From: Dendrophyllia cribrosa
Taxonomy: Eukaryota > Cnidaria > Anthozoa > Scleractinia > Dendrophylliidae
Length of the DNA stretch: 64,000 nt
Assembly: GCA_024195265.1 (NCBI GenBank)
Contig: JAJLRJ010000006.1
Span: 19,228,851 to 19,292,850, forward strand
Direction: 5' to 3'
Below, one piece after another: positions 44,589-55,800 of this stretch. Numbering within the stretch: position 1 is the stretch's first letter; every line of letters begins with the position of its first letter. The notes under the pieces were generated by a model. That model was not told where the DNA came from, ran no database searches, and was given only the letters and a program-made list of their open reading frames with translations. The translations under genes and the position numbers were made by a program.

Positions 44589-45117
44589 GAGTGTCTTTCT
44601 ACAGAAAACATAACTTTTTTAAAAGGACAGGGTATCATGTTGGCACAAGAAAGCATCCCTCTTGCACACAGCTTTTTTTGGTTTCGTGTGTGTGTTCGCT
44701 CATCAAGCAAAAGCGCCAGTCATTTAATCCAGCTTTTCATGACATCACTGCGGTTGGAAAACAAGGATAGACTGCGATCTTTTTAAAAAGGCGAAGGCCG
44801 GCGAGGCAAAGTTCAATTCGCCTCTTTACCATTCCTTTGGCGAATACCTTGACGCGAATTGCAGGCTGGTAGAGGAAAGTTAGCAAACAGCCGGGCAGGG
44901 GCCATGGGAGTTGTGCTTGATTTATTAATACTACTATGGTGTAGGTTTTTCGACATATTGGAGTGAAAACGTGTTTTGTTTGTTGTTCTTTTTTTTTTAT
45001 CCGTTCCCCCTTTTTATTAAACGTTACTGAAAAAAAGGTGAAAGCCGTTGCCAAAGACAAATTTCGTAGTAACATCGTAAAGTTATGAGCCTTCGTATGT
45101 TGTATCCGTGGAGACAG
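44589..45117. other. Intergenic, no gene recognised
   Basis: Unique-looking sequence between the left direct repeat and the exon-like frame. Confidence 0.3.
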
Positions 45118-45463
45118 CTAGCAAGTCCTCATAGAAGCCACGAACTTTCCTGTGGAGCTTATAACCCAGAACCTTCTGTTTGAGAAATAGTTTTGGTCCT
45201 GCTTCTTAAAGTAGGTTTTTCTTCCATCTCGCCCGTAGCACACATAGAAGTGTTCCATAAACTGCTCCGGACCAACAGGAGAGTGCAGTGCTTCCGTGAA
45301 CACATCTACACCGTGAAAATGCGCCTGCGCAACATAGTGTTCACGATATGGGGTGAAAAGAGGTGCATCCCAAGTCAAGGTGACACTACAAAGGACCAGG
45401 ACAGCCAATAGACACGGTAAATAACCCCAGCCCCAGGCCTCTACTAGCATCCGTCCAGTTTTA
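45118..45463 (-). CDS. Exon-like frame: hydrophobic segment plus unknown domain
   Basis: On the minus strand an acceptor (TTTTGTTGCAG) at 45464 opens a 114-codon frame. MLVEAWGWGYLPCLLAVLVL is a likely signal peptide or membrane anchor, followed by DAPLFTPYREHYVAQAHFHG and HSPVGPEQFMEHFYVCYGRD. The frame stops at 45118. An overlapping frame reads LGYKLHRKVRGFYEDLLAVS beyond the point where this one loses character, so a frameshift is possible. Not recognised. It could be an exon of a secreted or Golgi protein, or a remnant. Confidence 0.35.
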
Positions 45464-45509
45464 CTGCAACAAAATCATGTTTGAAATCAGTTTAGCTTGA
45501 CCCAGCTGT

Positions 45510-45575
45510 AATACGTGGTTACCTCTTATTCCACAGCCGATTCGCATATAATTAACCGCATATAAGCGAGTCTAA
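45510..45575 (-). repeat. Inverted counterpart of 50750-50812
   Basis: In reverse complement, GCTTATATGCGGTTAATTAT and GCGAATCGG match the sequence at 50761-50797. It ends beside the LINE poly(T). Confidence 0.75.
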
Positions 45576-45582
45576 TATTTAA

Positions 45583-48290
45583 TTTAATTTTTTTTTTTTT
45601 TTAATCCTTACATAAGTCATACTACATTACGTTTTTTAACACATAAAATAAAAAGGAGGAAATACTACTAACAAGGAATAAAGTAATAAAAAATAATAAA
45701 ATAATAAAATAATACAGCGGTCGAAACACAAAACCATTAGATAAAAATATACAATAATTACTTACAAGACATATTATATATTATAAGGCAGAAGTTAAGC
45801 ATTCACACAAGAACGTTTCTTTTAAGACGACTCTCAATGAGAAGTTTCTGTTCCAACTTTACCACAAATTCAGTAATATTACAGTCTTTATGGTACAATT
45901 TCTGATAATATAGGTAGTATTTTGCAAATAATAAACAATAATTAAGTTTAAGCTCATTATTTCTTGAAGTAATAAGGTCTGTTCCTAATAACTTTTCCTG
46001 GGATGTTGGAGAAAAAGAAGAGTTGAATTTTGCATTAAACCAATCAACAACTTTAACATAGAACGTTTGAGTGTAGTGGCATTCAACGAAGGTATGGAGA
46101 ATAGAGTCTGGCTCTTTACAGTTGTTTACACCATAGATGCGCAGCTCTTTCTGAGTAACAGTTAACCTATGGAGTAACTTGAAATTAAATTCTCGTAATC
46201 TGTTTTCACAACAAATTTTACCAATATTTTTTAATTTGGTTTTCCAATCAATGTTCCCTGATTTAAGATCTTTTTCCCATTTTCGGGGTCCTGTGGCAAT
46301 GCAGCAAGTACCATTGATGTAAAACCAGTAATAGTCCGTACATTTCATTTTGTAAAGATCAATGATTTGTGACGGCGTCAGGGAAAAGGTTGTTGCATCA
46401 ACTATAGGGCTTTCTCGCCTGTCTAAAGATTTTGCCTTATATAATAAGTGTTTGGGAATTGCCGAAATAACCTGTAGGTAGTTTAGGAAATTAGATTTGA
46501 TCTTAAATTTGTCCTGAAATGATTGAAATGTTAGAAACTTTCCATCATTGTCCAAAATATCTTGAATTGAGGTGACGCCTTTTTCTTTCCATTTTTGTAA
46601 AAAGAAACTTTTCCCATCAATCAGGATATCTTTATTATTAAAGAGAATCAAGTCTTAACCATTGTCATGTTGATATAAATTTCTGAGTTCCAGAAAATTT
46701 GCTAATATTTGCCTATAAAATGCTGGAATTCCAGATTTTTCTAAAAACTTGTGGTCATAATTACATCGAAGAAGAAAATTTAGACCACCATACTTCTTGA
46801 AAAAATGAGATGGAATTGCTTTCCAAGATTCTGTTGTGATTTCGTCAGGTATCAATAGTCTTGAGATCCAGGATAACCGTAAAGATTTAAATAGAACATC
46901 TGGATCAGGGGCCCGCAGCCCCCCATTTGTATAGTCCTGACACATAATGTTTCGTTTGATCTTATCTGGTTTCTTGTTCCAGATAAAACTAAAAATAGAT
47001 TTCTTAATTCTGGAGGTGTCATTCGGGCTGATATCAAGCATGGATGCTGAATAAACAATTTGTGAAATTCCCAGAGTTTTAACAATGAGGCACTTACCAA
47101 AGAGGGAGAGTTTGCACCCTCTCCATATGTCTAGTTTGATGTTCAGATTATCGATTTTTTTAGCGACATTTTTCTTATCATTTTCTTGCTCATTGTACGA
47201 AATAAAAATTCCAAGGGCTCGCACAGGTTCCTTCGTCCAATTTAATCCTAAAGGTTTGTTTTCCTTATGCCTCCATGATCCTAGCCAAATTGCTTTGGTT
47301 TTTTCTAAATTGAGTTTGAGTCCAGATATGTTTCCAAATAGCCGAAGTATTTCAATTGCGCCGTTGGTAATTGAGTCAATATTCTTTAGAAATAAAGATG
47401 TATCATCGGCAAACTGGCTAATCTTGTGCTCTGTTTTGAAAATTGTAATACCTTCAATGTTCCTCTCCAGTCTTAACCTTGCTGCAAGGATCTCTGCTCC
47501 CAATATAAACAAGTAGGGAGAAAGGGGGCAACCTTGTCTAACACCTCTTGATAATTTAAAATAATTTGTTGTGAATCCGTTGTGAAGAACAGAGCTCTCG
47601 GTGTTATTGTAGAATGTCTTCACCCATTGTTTAATATTACTTCCAAAATTAAATAAGTCTAGAGTGTTTTGGATAAATCCCCATTCCACCGTGTCAAAGG
47701 CTTTCCTGAAATCTAACAAAAGTAAAATTCCAGGGATGTCTTGAGCTTTGGTCTAATCTAAAATGTCATTTATTAGACGGATATTTTCTCCTATATAACG
47801 CCCTTTGACAAAGCCTGTCTGGTTGGAATTAATAAGTAGTGGGAGGACCTTTTCTATTCTAGTGGCAATGGCCTTGGAGGCGATTTTATAATCAACGTTA
47901 AGAAGCGTGATGGGTCGCCAATTTGATAAGTCTTTTAAATTTGCATCCTCTTTGGGGATAAGTGTGATTACCCCTCTGCGTTGAGAAATACTTAATTCAT
48001 TTTGGTCGTATGAGGCGTTAATACTGTCAAGAAATTCTCGGCCCAATAATTCAAAGAAGAATTTGTAGAATTCTACAGTAAAACCGTCTTCACCAGGTGA
48101 CTTTCCGCACCGGAGACTCATCAAGGCCTTCCGACACTCTTCCAAAGTTAATTTTCCTTCGATTACATCCCTTTGGTCCTCTGATAATTTAGGTAGTTTA
48201 GTTTTTAAAGTGTCGGTAAAATCTTGGAAGAGCGAAGTTGAATCATCTCCCAAATCCGTTTTATAAAGATTTTCATAAAAACTTCTTATT
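45583..48290 (-). mobile_element. 5'-truncated L1/Tx1-like LINE
   Basis: A minus-strand non-LTR retrotransposon. The 3' end lies near a poly(T) at 45585-45602 and the 5' end stops abruptly at the 48291 direct repeat. The endonuclease domain is missing; RT, the connection and the C-terminal zinc region remain. Confidence 0.88.
45803..48290 (-). pseudogene. LINE ORF2 fragment: reverse transcriptase, two in-frame stops
   Basis: One minus frame runs from 48290 to 45803, interrupted by TAG (47755-47753) and TAA (46657-46655). The visible start IRSFYENLYKTD is the linker after the missing endonuclease. RT blocks follow: GKSPGEDGFTVEFYKFF, GVITLIPKED, SNWRPITLLNVDYKI, LLLDFRKAFDTVEW, SRGVRQGCPLSPYLF and the catalytic FADD (SQFADDTSLFL). 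The C-terminus has a zinc-knuckle-type region (NCKEPDSILHTFVECHYTQT). Lack of frameshifts suggests a young insertion. Assignment to L1/Tx1 rests on the motif pattern. Confidence 0.88.
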
Positions 48291-48526
48291 CCCTCAGCCG
48301 TCTTTCCCCCGCTTCCCCCCTCCCCCCCCCCTGTTAGGGCTTGGCGTGCTCATTGCTAAATCTGCTTTTGATCAGATCAACGCTAATCACTTGTTCCTAT
48401 TCCCATCTAAAGTGTTAACGTTAGGAGATATCAGGATTACAGTTTGAAGTTCTCTTTGGTTTATTGTTTAATGTTACTTAGTGGTTTATCATTTAAGGAT
48501 TAAAAATTTAACAATACGTTGCATGC
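48291..48526 (+). repeat. 235-bp direct repeat, right copy
   Basis: The right partner of 44356-44588. The LINE reading frame ends exactly at its first bases. Confidence 0.97.
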
Positions 48527-49266
48527 ACGTTGAAATTTATTCTAAGAATTCGCACCTTTATAGGGGGGCGAACGAAATATGCGCGCTAGTTACCTCAGGA
48601 GGGGAGGGAGCATGTACGCTCGATTAGAAGTTTCCATGGGGTGCAATGTTTTTAAATGTGGGAACTACGCTGACTACGCGCGCATATTCATGTGCGCGCA
48701 AATTCATGTGGAAGGAGTTGGACACCCAACTGCAGGATAATTTTCGAAAAATGACGGAAAACGCAGCATTGGAGATTTGAGCAGGTTTTGGAGCATTTTA
48801 TGATATTTACAGAACTAGTGAATACTTTTTAACGGTTCGCACGATTTGCAATCGGCTTACAATTCAGATTTAGTAAGCATTGGGAAGGCTTCTCCCAGAA
48901 ATTTGGGTTCGTAGATTGTTTTGCCAAAGAGCATGAAGTATTTAAAATTTTAAGAGAATTTTAGGGCTAAATTTTGATGGCGTTAATTCTTCCGCATTTC
49001 TGCTCCACGATTTTGCTGAAACTTGGTAAGGGTATGTACTAAGTCAATGTAAGCTGATTCCAGAAATTTAACAAAAATATAACAGCAAAATTTTTCACAG
49101 GGTGCGATTTTGTTCAAAAAGTGGGGTTCATTTAAACCCAATTATCACTAAATATATTTTTTCCCATGAAAATCGAATTCTATCATATTATTGGTAAATA
49201 ATAGCTGTATGTTTTCGCAAAGTTTTAGAAGCATCGCTTTAGAGCCGGAAAAGTTATGAGACAAAT
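48527..49266. other. Intergenic, no gene recognised
   Basis: AT-rich with a short GCGCGC-rich patch near 48678-48700. No boundaries were seen. Confidence 0.35.
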
Positions 49267-50316
49267 GCCCCATTCACACCAACGGTTAAGGTGGCTGAAC
49301 ACAGTTTGCGCACGCTCTTCAATTTCAGCTGCTTACGTGAGTCAGCGCGCGCAGAGTTTTGAGAAAAGCAAACGTGGTGCCTGTTCAGCGAAGACAGCGA
49401 TCATTTTATTTTGTTCAGCGTGGATCGCGAAAGTGTTGTTTTTCGTCTTGAAATCAAACAATTTTTTGTTTGAAAAATGTTTGTTGAATCAATAGATAAT
49501 ATATAGAACCATTGAAGAAATACACTGCCTTTTTGGTCGTTTTTGTCTTTGGATCGAGAACCCAGTCAAATGCAACGCATGCGCAGTTGACCAAAAAATT
49601 GTGACTGGATGTTTTAGCGACTTTCCTCGGAAACGTGCTGATTTCTACGAAACTACTCATTAGAATTTCACGAAATTTGGCACAATAATAGTTCCGAATA
49701 TGCCGAACTCACCTGCCATCAAAAATTTGAAATCTAACAGAGGAGATTTTTACAAAACGCAAACACATTAAACCACAAATTACGGAAGATCCCTCTGTCA
49801 AAATTACATGAGACCAGTGTTAACATGCGAATATTTTTACGATTTTACTGGAGACAAATGATGTACAAAATCTAATGACTAGATTTTCTGAAAATAAAAG
49901 AAACCAAATATTGCAGGCTGATTTTCAATCCTCCGTGTTGCCATGGCAATACCCTAAAAGCTCAACAAAAATATCAAAATATATAGCTTGTTGCTTAATC
50001 GTATGCCTCGCCAATTTTGGGCGCCCAGACGTTAGTGGTTTTAAAATGACAATGAATGACGCATAGGTAAAGTGAAACTGTGTTCAGCCACCTTAAACAT
50101 GTTTAAATGCTGTTTAGTTTAACTACGTTTTAACCTCTATCTTGAACGTTTTGAAATGTCTATGACTCAAACTACCTTGAATGGTAATAAAGTCAATAAA
50201 GTTTCTTTTAGTAAAGATTTCACTCCAAATATTATGAGAGGTTAGGAGGTATTTTCCTAAACCTGTTTTAAACTAAACAACATTTAAACATGTTTAAGCG
50301 TTGGTGTGAATGGGGC
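49267..50316. mobile_element. MITE M1, copy 2, interrupted by a TTAA element
   Basis: The same ends as 4250-4492. Removing the insert (49290-50092) and one TTAA leaves exactly 243 bp, the length of the intact copy. Confidence 0.93.
49290..50092. mobile_element. TTAA MITE P1, copy 2, nested in M1
   Basis: 803 bp, GGTGGCTGAACA...TGTTCAGCCACC, with TTAA at 49286-49289 and 50093-50096. The intact M1 at 4250 shows a single TTAA at this place. Confidence 0.95.
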
Positions 50317-50369
50317 AAAAGTTTGTCATAGACGAGTGCGCCCGAAATAACAACGGAGCCACCTTAAAG

Positions 50370-50721
50370 TAGGCCCTATTCACCTAATGAGAAATAACGA
50401 AAATAAAGCTGATCTCAAACTGGCTTTTGTCTTTCACTTGAACATTTTAAAAGAAAGAAAAAGATCAGAAGGGTGTATGCCTTGAACCCGAGTCGTTTGC
50501 TTCATAACTAATACCCATATCCACTACACCAAGGAGAGAGGAACTGTAATTTTTAACATATTTATAGAGTTACCCATAACCATAAATGAAAGCTAACCGT
50601 TTTAAAATCCGTGCTTAACCCTAAACACTGCAGATCAGTGCTAAACTGAAGGTATTTTCTCTCAGTTCTGTGTCTAACGTCAGTAATATAAAGAAGAATA
50701 CTGTTAGGTAAATAGGGCCTA
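50370..50721. mobile_element. MITE containing a tRNA-like promoter region
   Basis: TAGGCCCTATTCACCTAA at the left mirrors TTAGGTAAATAGGGCCTA at the right. Inside, on the minus strand at about 50540-50479, TGGTGTAGTGGATATGGG and GGGTTCAAGGC resemble pol III A and B boxes. It does not fold as an intact tRNA by eye. Confidence 0.7.
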
Positions 50722-50749
50722 TTTTACCGCTTGCATGCGGTAATTTGAT

Positions 50750-50812
50750 GTTAATTAGACCCGCTTATATGCGGTTAATTATACGCGAATCGGGTGTATT
50801 CCACGGGTAACC
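50750..50812 (+). repeat. Inverted counterpart of 45510-45575
   Basis: TAATTAGACCCGCTTATATG and following bases match the minus strand near the LINE 3' end. The preceding TACCGCTTGCATGCGGTA is a perfect palindrome. Confidence 0.75.
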
Positions 50813-50956
50813 CCAAATACTGAGTGTACTTTTTACGTTGCTTTATAGCCTGTGTGGCAGGTGCCACATAAAGTGGAGAGGAAAGGAGCCTCTCTTCCCT
50901 GCCCCTTTCTAGCGCCTGCCATGTAGGCCAGTTACTGTATAAAAACGTCACAGTAA

Positions 50957-51177
50957 GGGTGCATTCGATTGAATGTATTCCTGAATAAGAATATGCAGAA
51001 TGGTCACAAAAAATCGCGTTTTTCGACATTTGGGAGCCACTGGAAAACTGAACGTCTCACATTGTCGTATTAAAAGCATGTTTTGCCAGGTTGAAAACGG
51101 AAGTGTACCTGAACAAACAATTTTCGGATACTTTTCTGTTTATTCTTATTCCGGAATACGGTCAATCAAACGAGCCC
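50957..51177. mobile_element. Harbinger-like MITE (TAA duplication)
   Basis: GGGTGCATTCGATTGAATGT at the left and CGGTCAATCAAACGAGCCC at the right, with TAA at 50954-50956 and 51178-51180. A 3-bp TAA/TTA duplication is typical of PIF/Harbinger. 221 bp. Confidence 0.8.
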
Positions 51178-51484
51178 TAATATTTAGTTAATAATAATAT
51201 TTAATATATAAGTAATGCGCACTGAGGTTTCCGTACGTAAATGCTCACCTGCGCCTGCACACAACGGTGTTGCAAATTAAATATTTCATGTTACTGACAA
51301 CAATGGCTAAAGCTTGCGATGTAAACTTTAAATGAAAACGTTTAACTTTTCTGTTCATAAATCGTTAGAACCCCAATTATTTTAAGGTCAAATTCAAGAA
51401 TATTAATTGCAATAGAAATGATTAATTACCTAGAAATGATTTAAGATGCTGACTGCATGAGATTGGGTTAATACATCCTTTCAG

Positions 51485-52429
51485 CAGGGCCGTAGCATGG
51501 GGAGGAGGCCCGGGGCCTCCCAATAATTTTGAAAGTTGTCTTTTCTGTCGGAGTAAACTCAAACATCCAGTTCGGTAAAGAACTGTTAGTGTCCGTGGGT
51601 CTCTAACGTAGTAGGTTCATTTATCGATCCATGCATCATACAACAGTGACAAGTTGCATAATTTGTGCAAACCTGTACAGTGAATGAGTACAATTATGTT
51701 TAAGTAACATATCTGATCCATTGTTGAACACTAGATCTTGTTTAAATAGTTTTTGTTCATTTTCGCGGGATATTTCCAGCTTCTTTCATTTCATTTTATG
51801 AAATTATTTAAGCATGAATGATTTGAGGACATTCACGGTACTGTGTAAAAGTTCAACTGACTTAAACTTGTTAACCGATAACGTGTATTGCAAGGAAGCC
51901 TAATTAAATGTAATTTTGTTGTTCCAAATTTTTCTCTGAACTATGAATCTATAATTGTTGGTAAAACATCAAAGTGCTAGCTCAACTGAAAGAAACAGTG
52001 CTTTACGCATATACAAAAACTTGTCTTTCACTACATAAATATAACCACTGAGCTAGTATAAAAGCTTTTATTAACTATAAACTGGTCCGATAAAAGGTTT
52101 CTATGTACACATAGCTAATAGATCACTAACACAAACGAGTTACAAAACGACCTGATTCTAGTTGAGCACCCAACTATTCGTTATAAATTGGAGTGAAAGC
52201 CTATAGAAAGTCTACAGCCCCTTAAATGCCCTGCATTTAGGCTACAAGATTTTTTTTGTCAGTTCAAAGCCGTTTAAACTTGCTGGAAACTACTCTCAGA
52301 AGGCTGGGTTAATCAGTGCTATTTCAGAGACCCTGTATTTCAAAAAATACCGGGGAGCATGCCCCCGGCCTCCTCTAAAAACTTGCTCGTGAAGGTCTAC
52401 CCAATAATTTTTACCGTGCTACGGTCCTG
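51485..52429. mobile_element. TIR element (CAGGGCCGTAGCA)
   Basis: CAGGGCCGTAGCA at the left and TGCTACGGTCCTG at the right bound 945 bp. CCCAATAATTTT also repeats directly near both ends. CAGGG termini suggest hAT, but no clear 8-bp duplication is present. Confidence 0.65.
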
Positions 52430-52688
52430 AATTCAAAATGAAACAAACGCACTCCGAAAAATGTAGCTATCGATTTCCAAAAGTACCACGTTTAGTACGA
52501 GTTACTGCGATAAGGCGGGGGTACACGTGAATTTGAATGAAATTTTAAGAGGTTTAAAGAAGGGATAGAAGAAAGAAAATGATTTTTTGAACACCGACAG
52601 ACAGTTGATACCCACGCAAGAGCACACCGGCCGGCTGGCTAGTGGACTAACTTGGTGTCCGTCTATTAATTATTAACTACAAATTCTA

Positions 52689-52847
52689 CAGTGGAATCCC
52701 GATTTTTCGAATACTCGATTTTTCGAAACTCCCGATTATTCGAACCAAAACTCGTTTCCCTTGGATTTGATTTTAGTCAATACCACCTACGATTTTTCGA
52801 ACCAATTTCCGTTTCCCTTGGAGGTTTGAAAAATCGGGATTCCACTG
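52689..52847. mobile_element. pogo/Tigger-like MITE (TA duplication)
   Basis: CAGTGGAATCCCGATTTTTC at the left, mirrored at the right, with TA on both sides. The CAGTGGAATC terminus resembles that of pogo/Tigger elements of the Tc1-mariner superfamily. 159 bp. Confidence 0.85.
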
Positions 52848-55092
52848 TAATTTTAAAACTTCACTAAACCTTCAATATTTCTTATTTCTCTTAATTTTAT
52901 AAATCCTTTGAGAAAAGCTATTTCCTCCCAAACATACCCAAATATCACCCAAAAATTACAAAACCCCATAACGTAGATTCATGAGATGAGCATAGAGTTT
53001 TTGGATTGCTTGAAACGCGAACGAGATATTTCCATTAAAGCCATGCATGTCAAGTGGCGGGAAAATGGTGTTCATATGGACCCCGGCCTTAACAACCCAC
53101 AGTCCCCAGGGTCATCTCCTCTTTCGAAATAGTAGAGCGGGCAGAGAAACCCAGGGCTGCACAAGCCTTGGGTTTAATAGGAATATCATGATTGTCACGT
53201 GACACACGATAAAAATGCCGTTTTTGGTGATTATTTTACAGTCAAAATCAGTCAAGCGTTCCTGCCCAGAGTGAATTAATAAATTCATTATTACAAATTT
53301 TAGATGAGGAGTGCGACATTCAAAAGAAGCCTCGATCGAAAACGGGGATTGGTATGCAGTTTTACATGCTGACGGGCGGGCGCGAGAATTTGACAGGTTT
53401 CCCGGCAACTCATACTCAAATGTTTTTTCTTCTCGTTTCGTTTTGTCAATCTTTTTTTTTTTAAAGCCTTTTTTGTGTTTTGATATTCTTAAGGAAATTA
53501 AAAAAAGCGAGAATTGAAGAGAAAGTCATTTTATAGTATGAATCGGCAACAAAACGAGTGCAAATTGAATTTCGACTTTGCATTTTGGAGTGCAAATACG
53601 CACAAAAACGAGTGCACTGAAGAATGTTACGGTTACTGCACTCTAATTTTGACCGCGCGCTAGCAAAAATCCTTTGGATTTGTCAGAAAATTACTATCGT
53701 GTAAAATCGAAAACTGACGAGAAAAATGTTTTGATGAATAACCTAAATTTAAACTAACTCGTAACGTTTTGTTTGGAATAACCTCTTTGTACTTGCCGTG
53801 ACTTGGAAATTGAGTAATTCTTGTTTTCACGGCCGGAATTTATGCGATATTTATTGATACTATGTATTGGTTGCCTCCCTTTTGAATTCGCACCTAGAAA
53901 AATTGAATCGAAAAGCAGAAGGGTTAATTCCAGCGGCTTTTTCGGTTTCTTCTACCGTTATATTTATTATTTTCAAGTGCCGCAAGTGGTTAATTCAGCC
54001 CGAGCGTACCGCAAAATTTAACCGTGGCGGTCCGTTACATTGGGATGATCTGCGCGCCTGTTCAAGTCAATAAAGTTTTGTTATATAAATTTTGCAAGAA
54101 ACTAAAACATCCGTGTACTTTGTTCTTGCGTATGCTTCACCGGATAAAAATGTTGACGCTGTGAAATGAATTGTATTTTGACAAGATATTTATGCCCTTC
54201 ATAAAAGGTAAGGTGACGAACGTAATATTTCACTCCAGTTTATATATGAACAAAATAATATTTGGTGTTATAAAAAAAATGACAGACTTGAAGATTTTGC
54301 ACCAAAACACCTGGCGTTTAAAAGATGCCGTGAAAATAACAGAGAATATATATGAAATAATACAAACCGGTTTGGTACAAAATAAAAAAAAAATCTTGAA
54401 TACGACACAAGCAAGGTAACTACTCACGGTTAATGATGCCGTCTTCGCTGTTTTATTGAAGGCAGGAGGATCCGGGAATAACCACAAAATCTCTTCCCCA
54501 GATAACAGAAACCACTCTCAAGTAGAGAAAACAACACAAAGCGAATCCAATTACAAATAAGACGCTTTCGGGAGAAGAAAAGTGTTAAACCAGGCTTGGA
54601 AAGCGTTTTCCCGCTTCAATCGGCTTTCTTATTCCCTAACAAGCATAACTTCAGATGATAATGTTCACTTTTTCGTAACAAACGGCCGTCATTTGCGTTT
54701 GAGAGTCTCTCAGCTCACGATACTGCCGAACTTAAGCGAGTTGAAGTTTGTTTACAACCTGTCGAACAATTATTGGTTGAGCGCCGTCGGGCGCAATAAG
54801 TGTCACGGGTGATAGCAGGACACCTGCCAAATTATTTCAGCCAAACACATCAAACATGCAAATAGAGACACAAACTTCGGCACGTCTTCAGCTAACCCGT
54901 CACTAAAAGCCCGCAAAGCGGAAAGTTGTATTGGAAGGGGAAATTAACGTGGAAAACTGTTTTCAAACAAAACACAGGAGCACCAAACGAGGAATGTTCT
55001 AAACATTTTAACAGCAGAAAATTTTAGGGAAAGGAATCTACAGAATTTACTCGCTGGTTTCACCTTTCTGAAAATCCTAGCTGACCTTACGC
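52848..55092. other. Intergenic, no gene recognised
   Basis: AT-rich with scattered short frames (for example 53867-54073). None shows a known domain or convincing splice sites. Confidence 0.35.
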
Positions 55093-55490
55093 GGCTACAC
55101 GTGCGATTTTTTGCTTGCACAGGTGATGCGATTTTTTGAAAAATTGTCGCGTCGCCAGCGCACACTTGACAAATTTTGGTGACAAAATGTTGCAACAAAG
55201 ACCGCGCTGGGCTGGGTTGGTAATTTTAGACTTAAAAACTCGCTTTAGGTACCCTTTTGTCGCGTCGCAAGTGCAAAAAATAAATGCAGGGTGGCTACAC
55301 GAGCGACAATGTCCGCGATTTTATCACGAAACATTCAACTCTTGCGACGTGTTTTTTCTGCGATTTTTTCAGCTCTCGCGTCGCATGTTCATGAGTGGCT
55401 ACACGTGCGATTTTTACCGTGCGCTGGCAACGCGACAATTTTGTAAAAAAATCGCATCACCTGTGCAAGCAAAAAATCGCACGTGTAGCC
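55093..55490. mobile_element. Foldback MITE (TIR GGCTACACGTGCGATTTTT)
   Basis: Arms of ~75 bp (55093-55165 and 55418-55490) share GCTTGCACAGGTGATGCGAT and its inverse. The loop carries further CGCGTCGC repeats. Confidence 0.85.
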
Positions 55491-55625
55491 CCGGCTTTAC
55501 TCGTACCCAAAACGACATTTTCAGTTATCCCTCCGAAATAAAAAAGGTGTTAAATTTGCGATGTTACGAAAGTTTGAGGCGATCAGCTAAGCCAAATGAG
55601 GCCTTCAGAACAACTTTACACCGAA

Positions 55626-55643
55626 GATTCGTTGGGTGCCCCT
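55626..55643. repeat. Lone terminus of the 5821-type hAT-like element
   Basis: GATTCGTTGGGTGCCCCT matches the right end at 6401-6418. No opposite end was found nearby. Confidence 0.6.
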
Positions 55644-55800
55644 GAAAAGATCCTTATTTGAACTAGCTATAAAAAAAATGATTTGAACCAGTGTCATATC
55701 ATATGATAATAAAGGAACTAGCCTGGGTCTGTTCAACGAGTGGATCCCAGTCCTGAACCGCGGATGAGTCCTTATCCAGCAGGTTAAGTCAACATGATCT

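Noticed and set aside
47085..47516. Plus-strand 143-codon ORF over the LINE
   Set aside because: It is the complement of the reverse transcriptase frame, which carries all the recognisable motifs.
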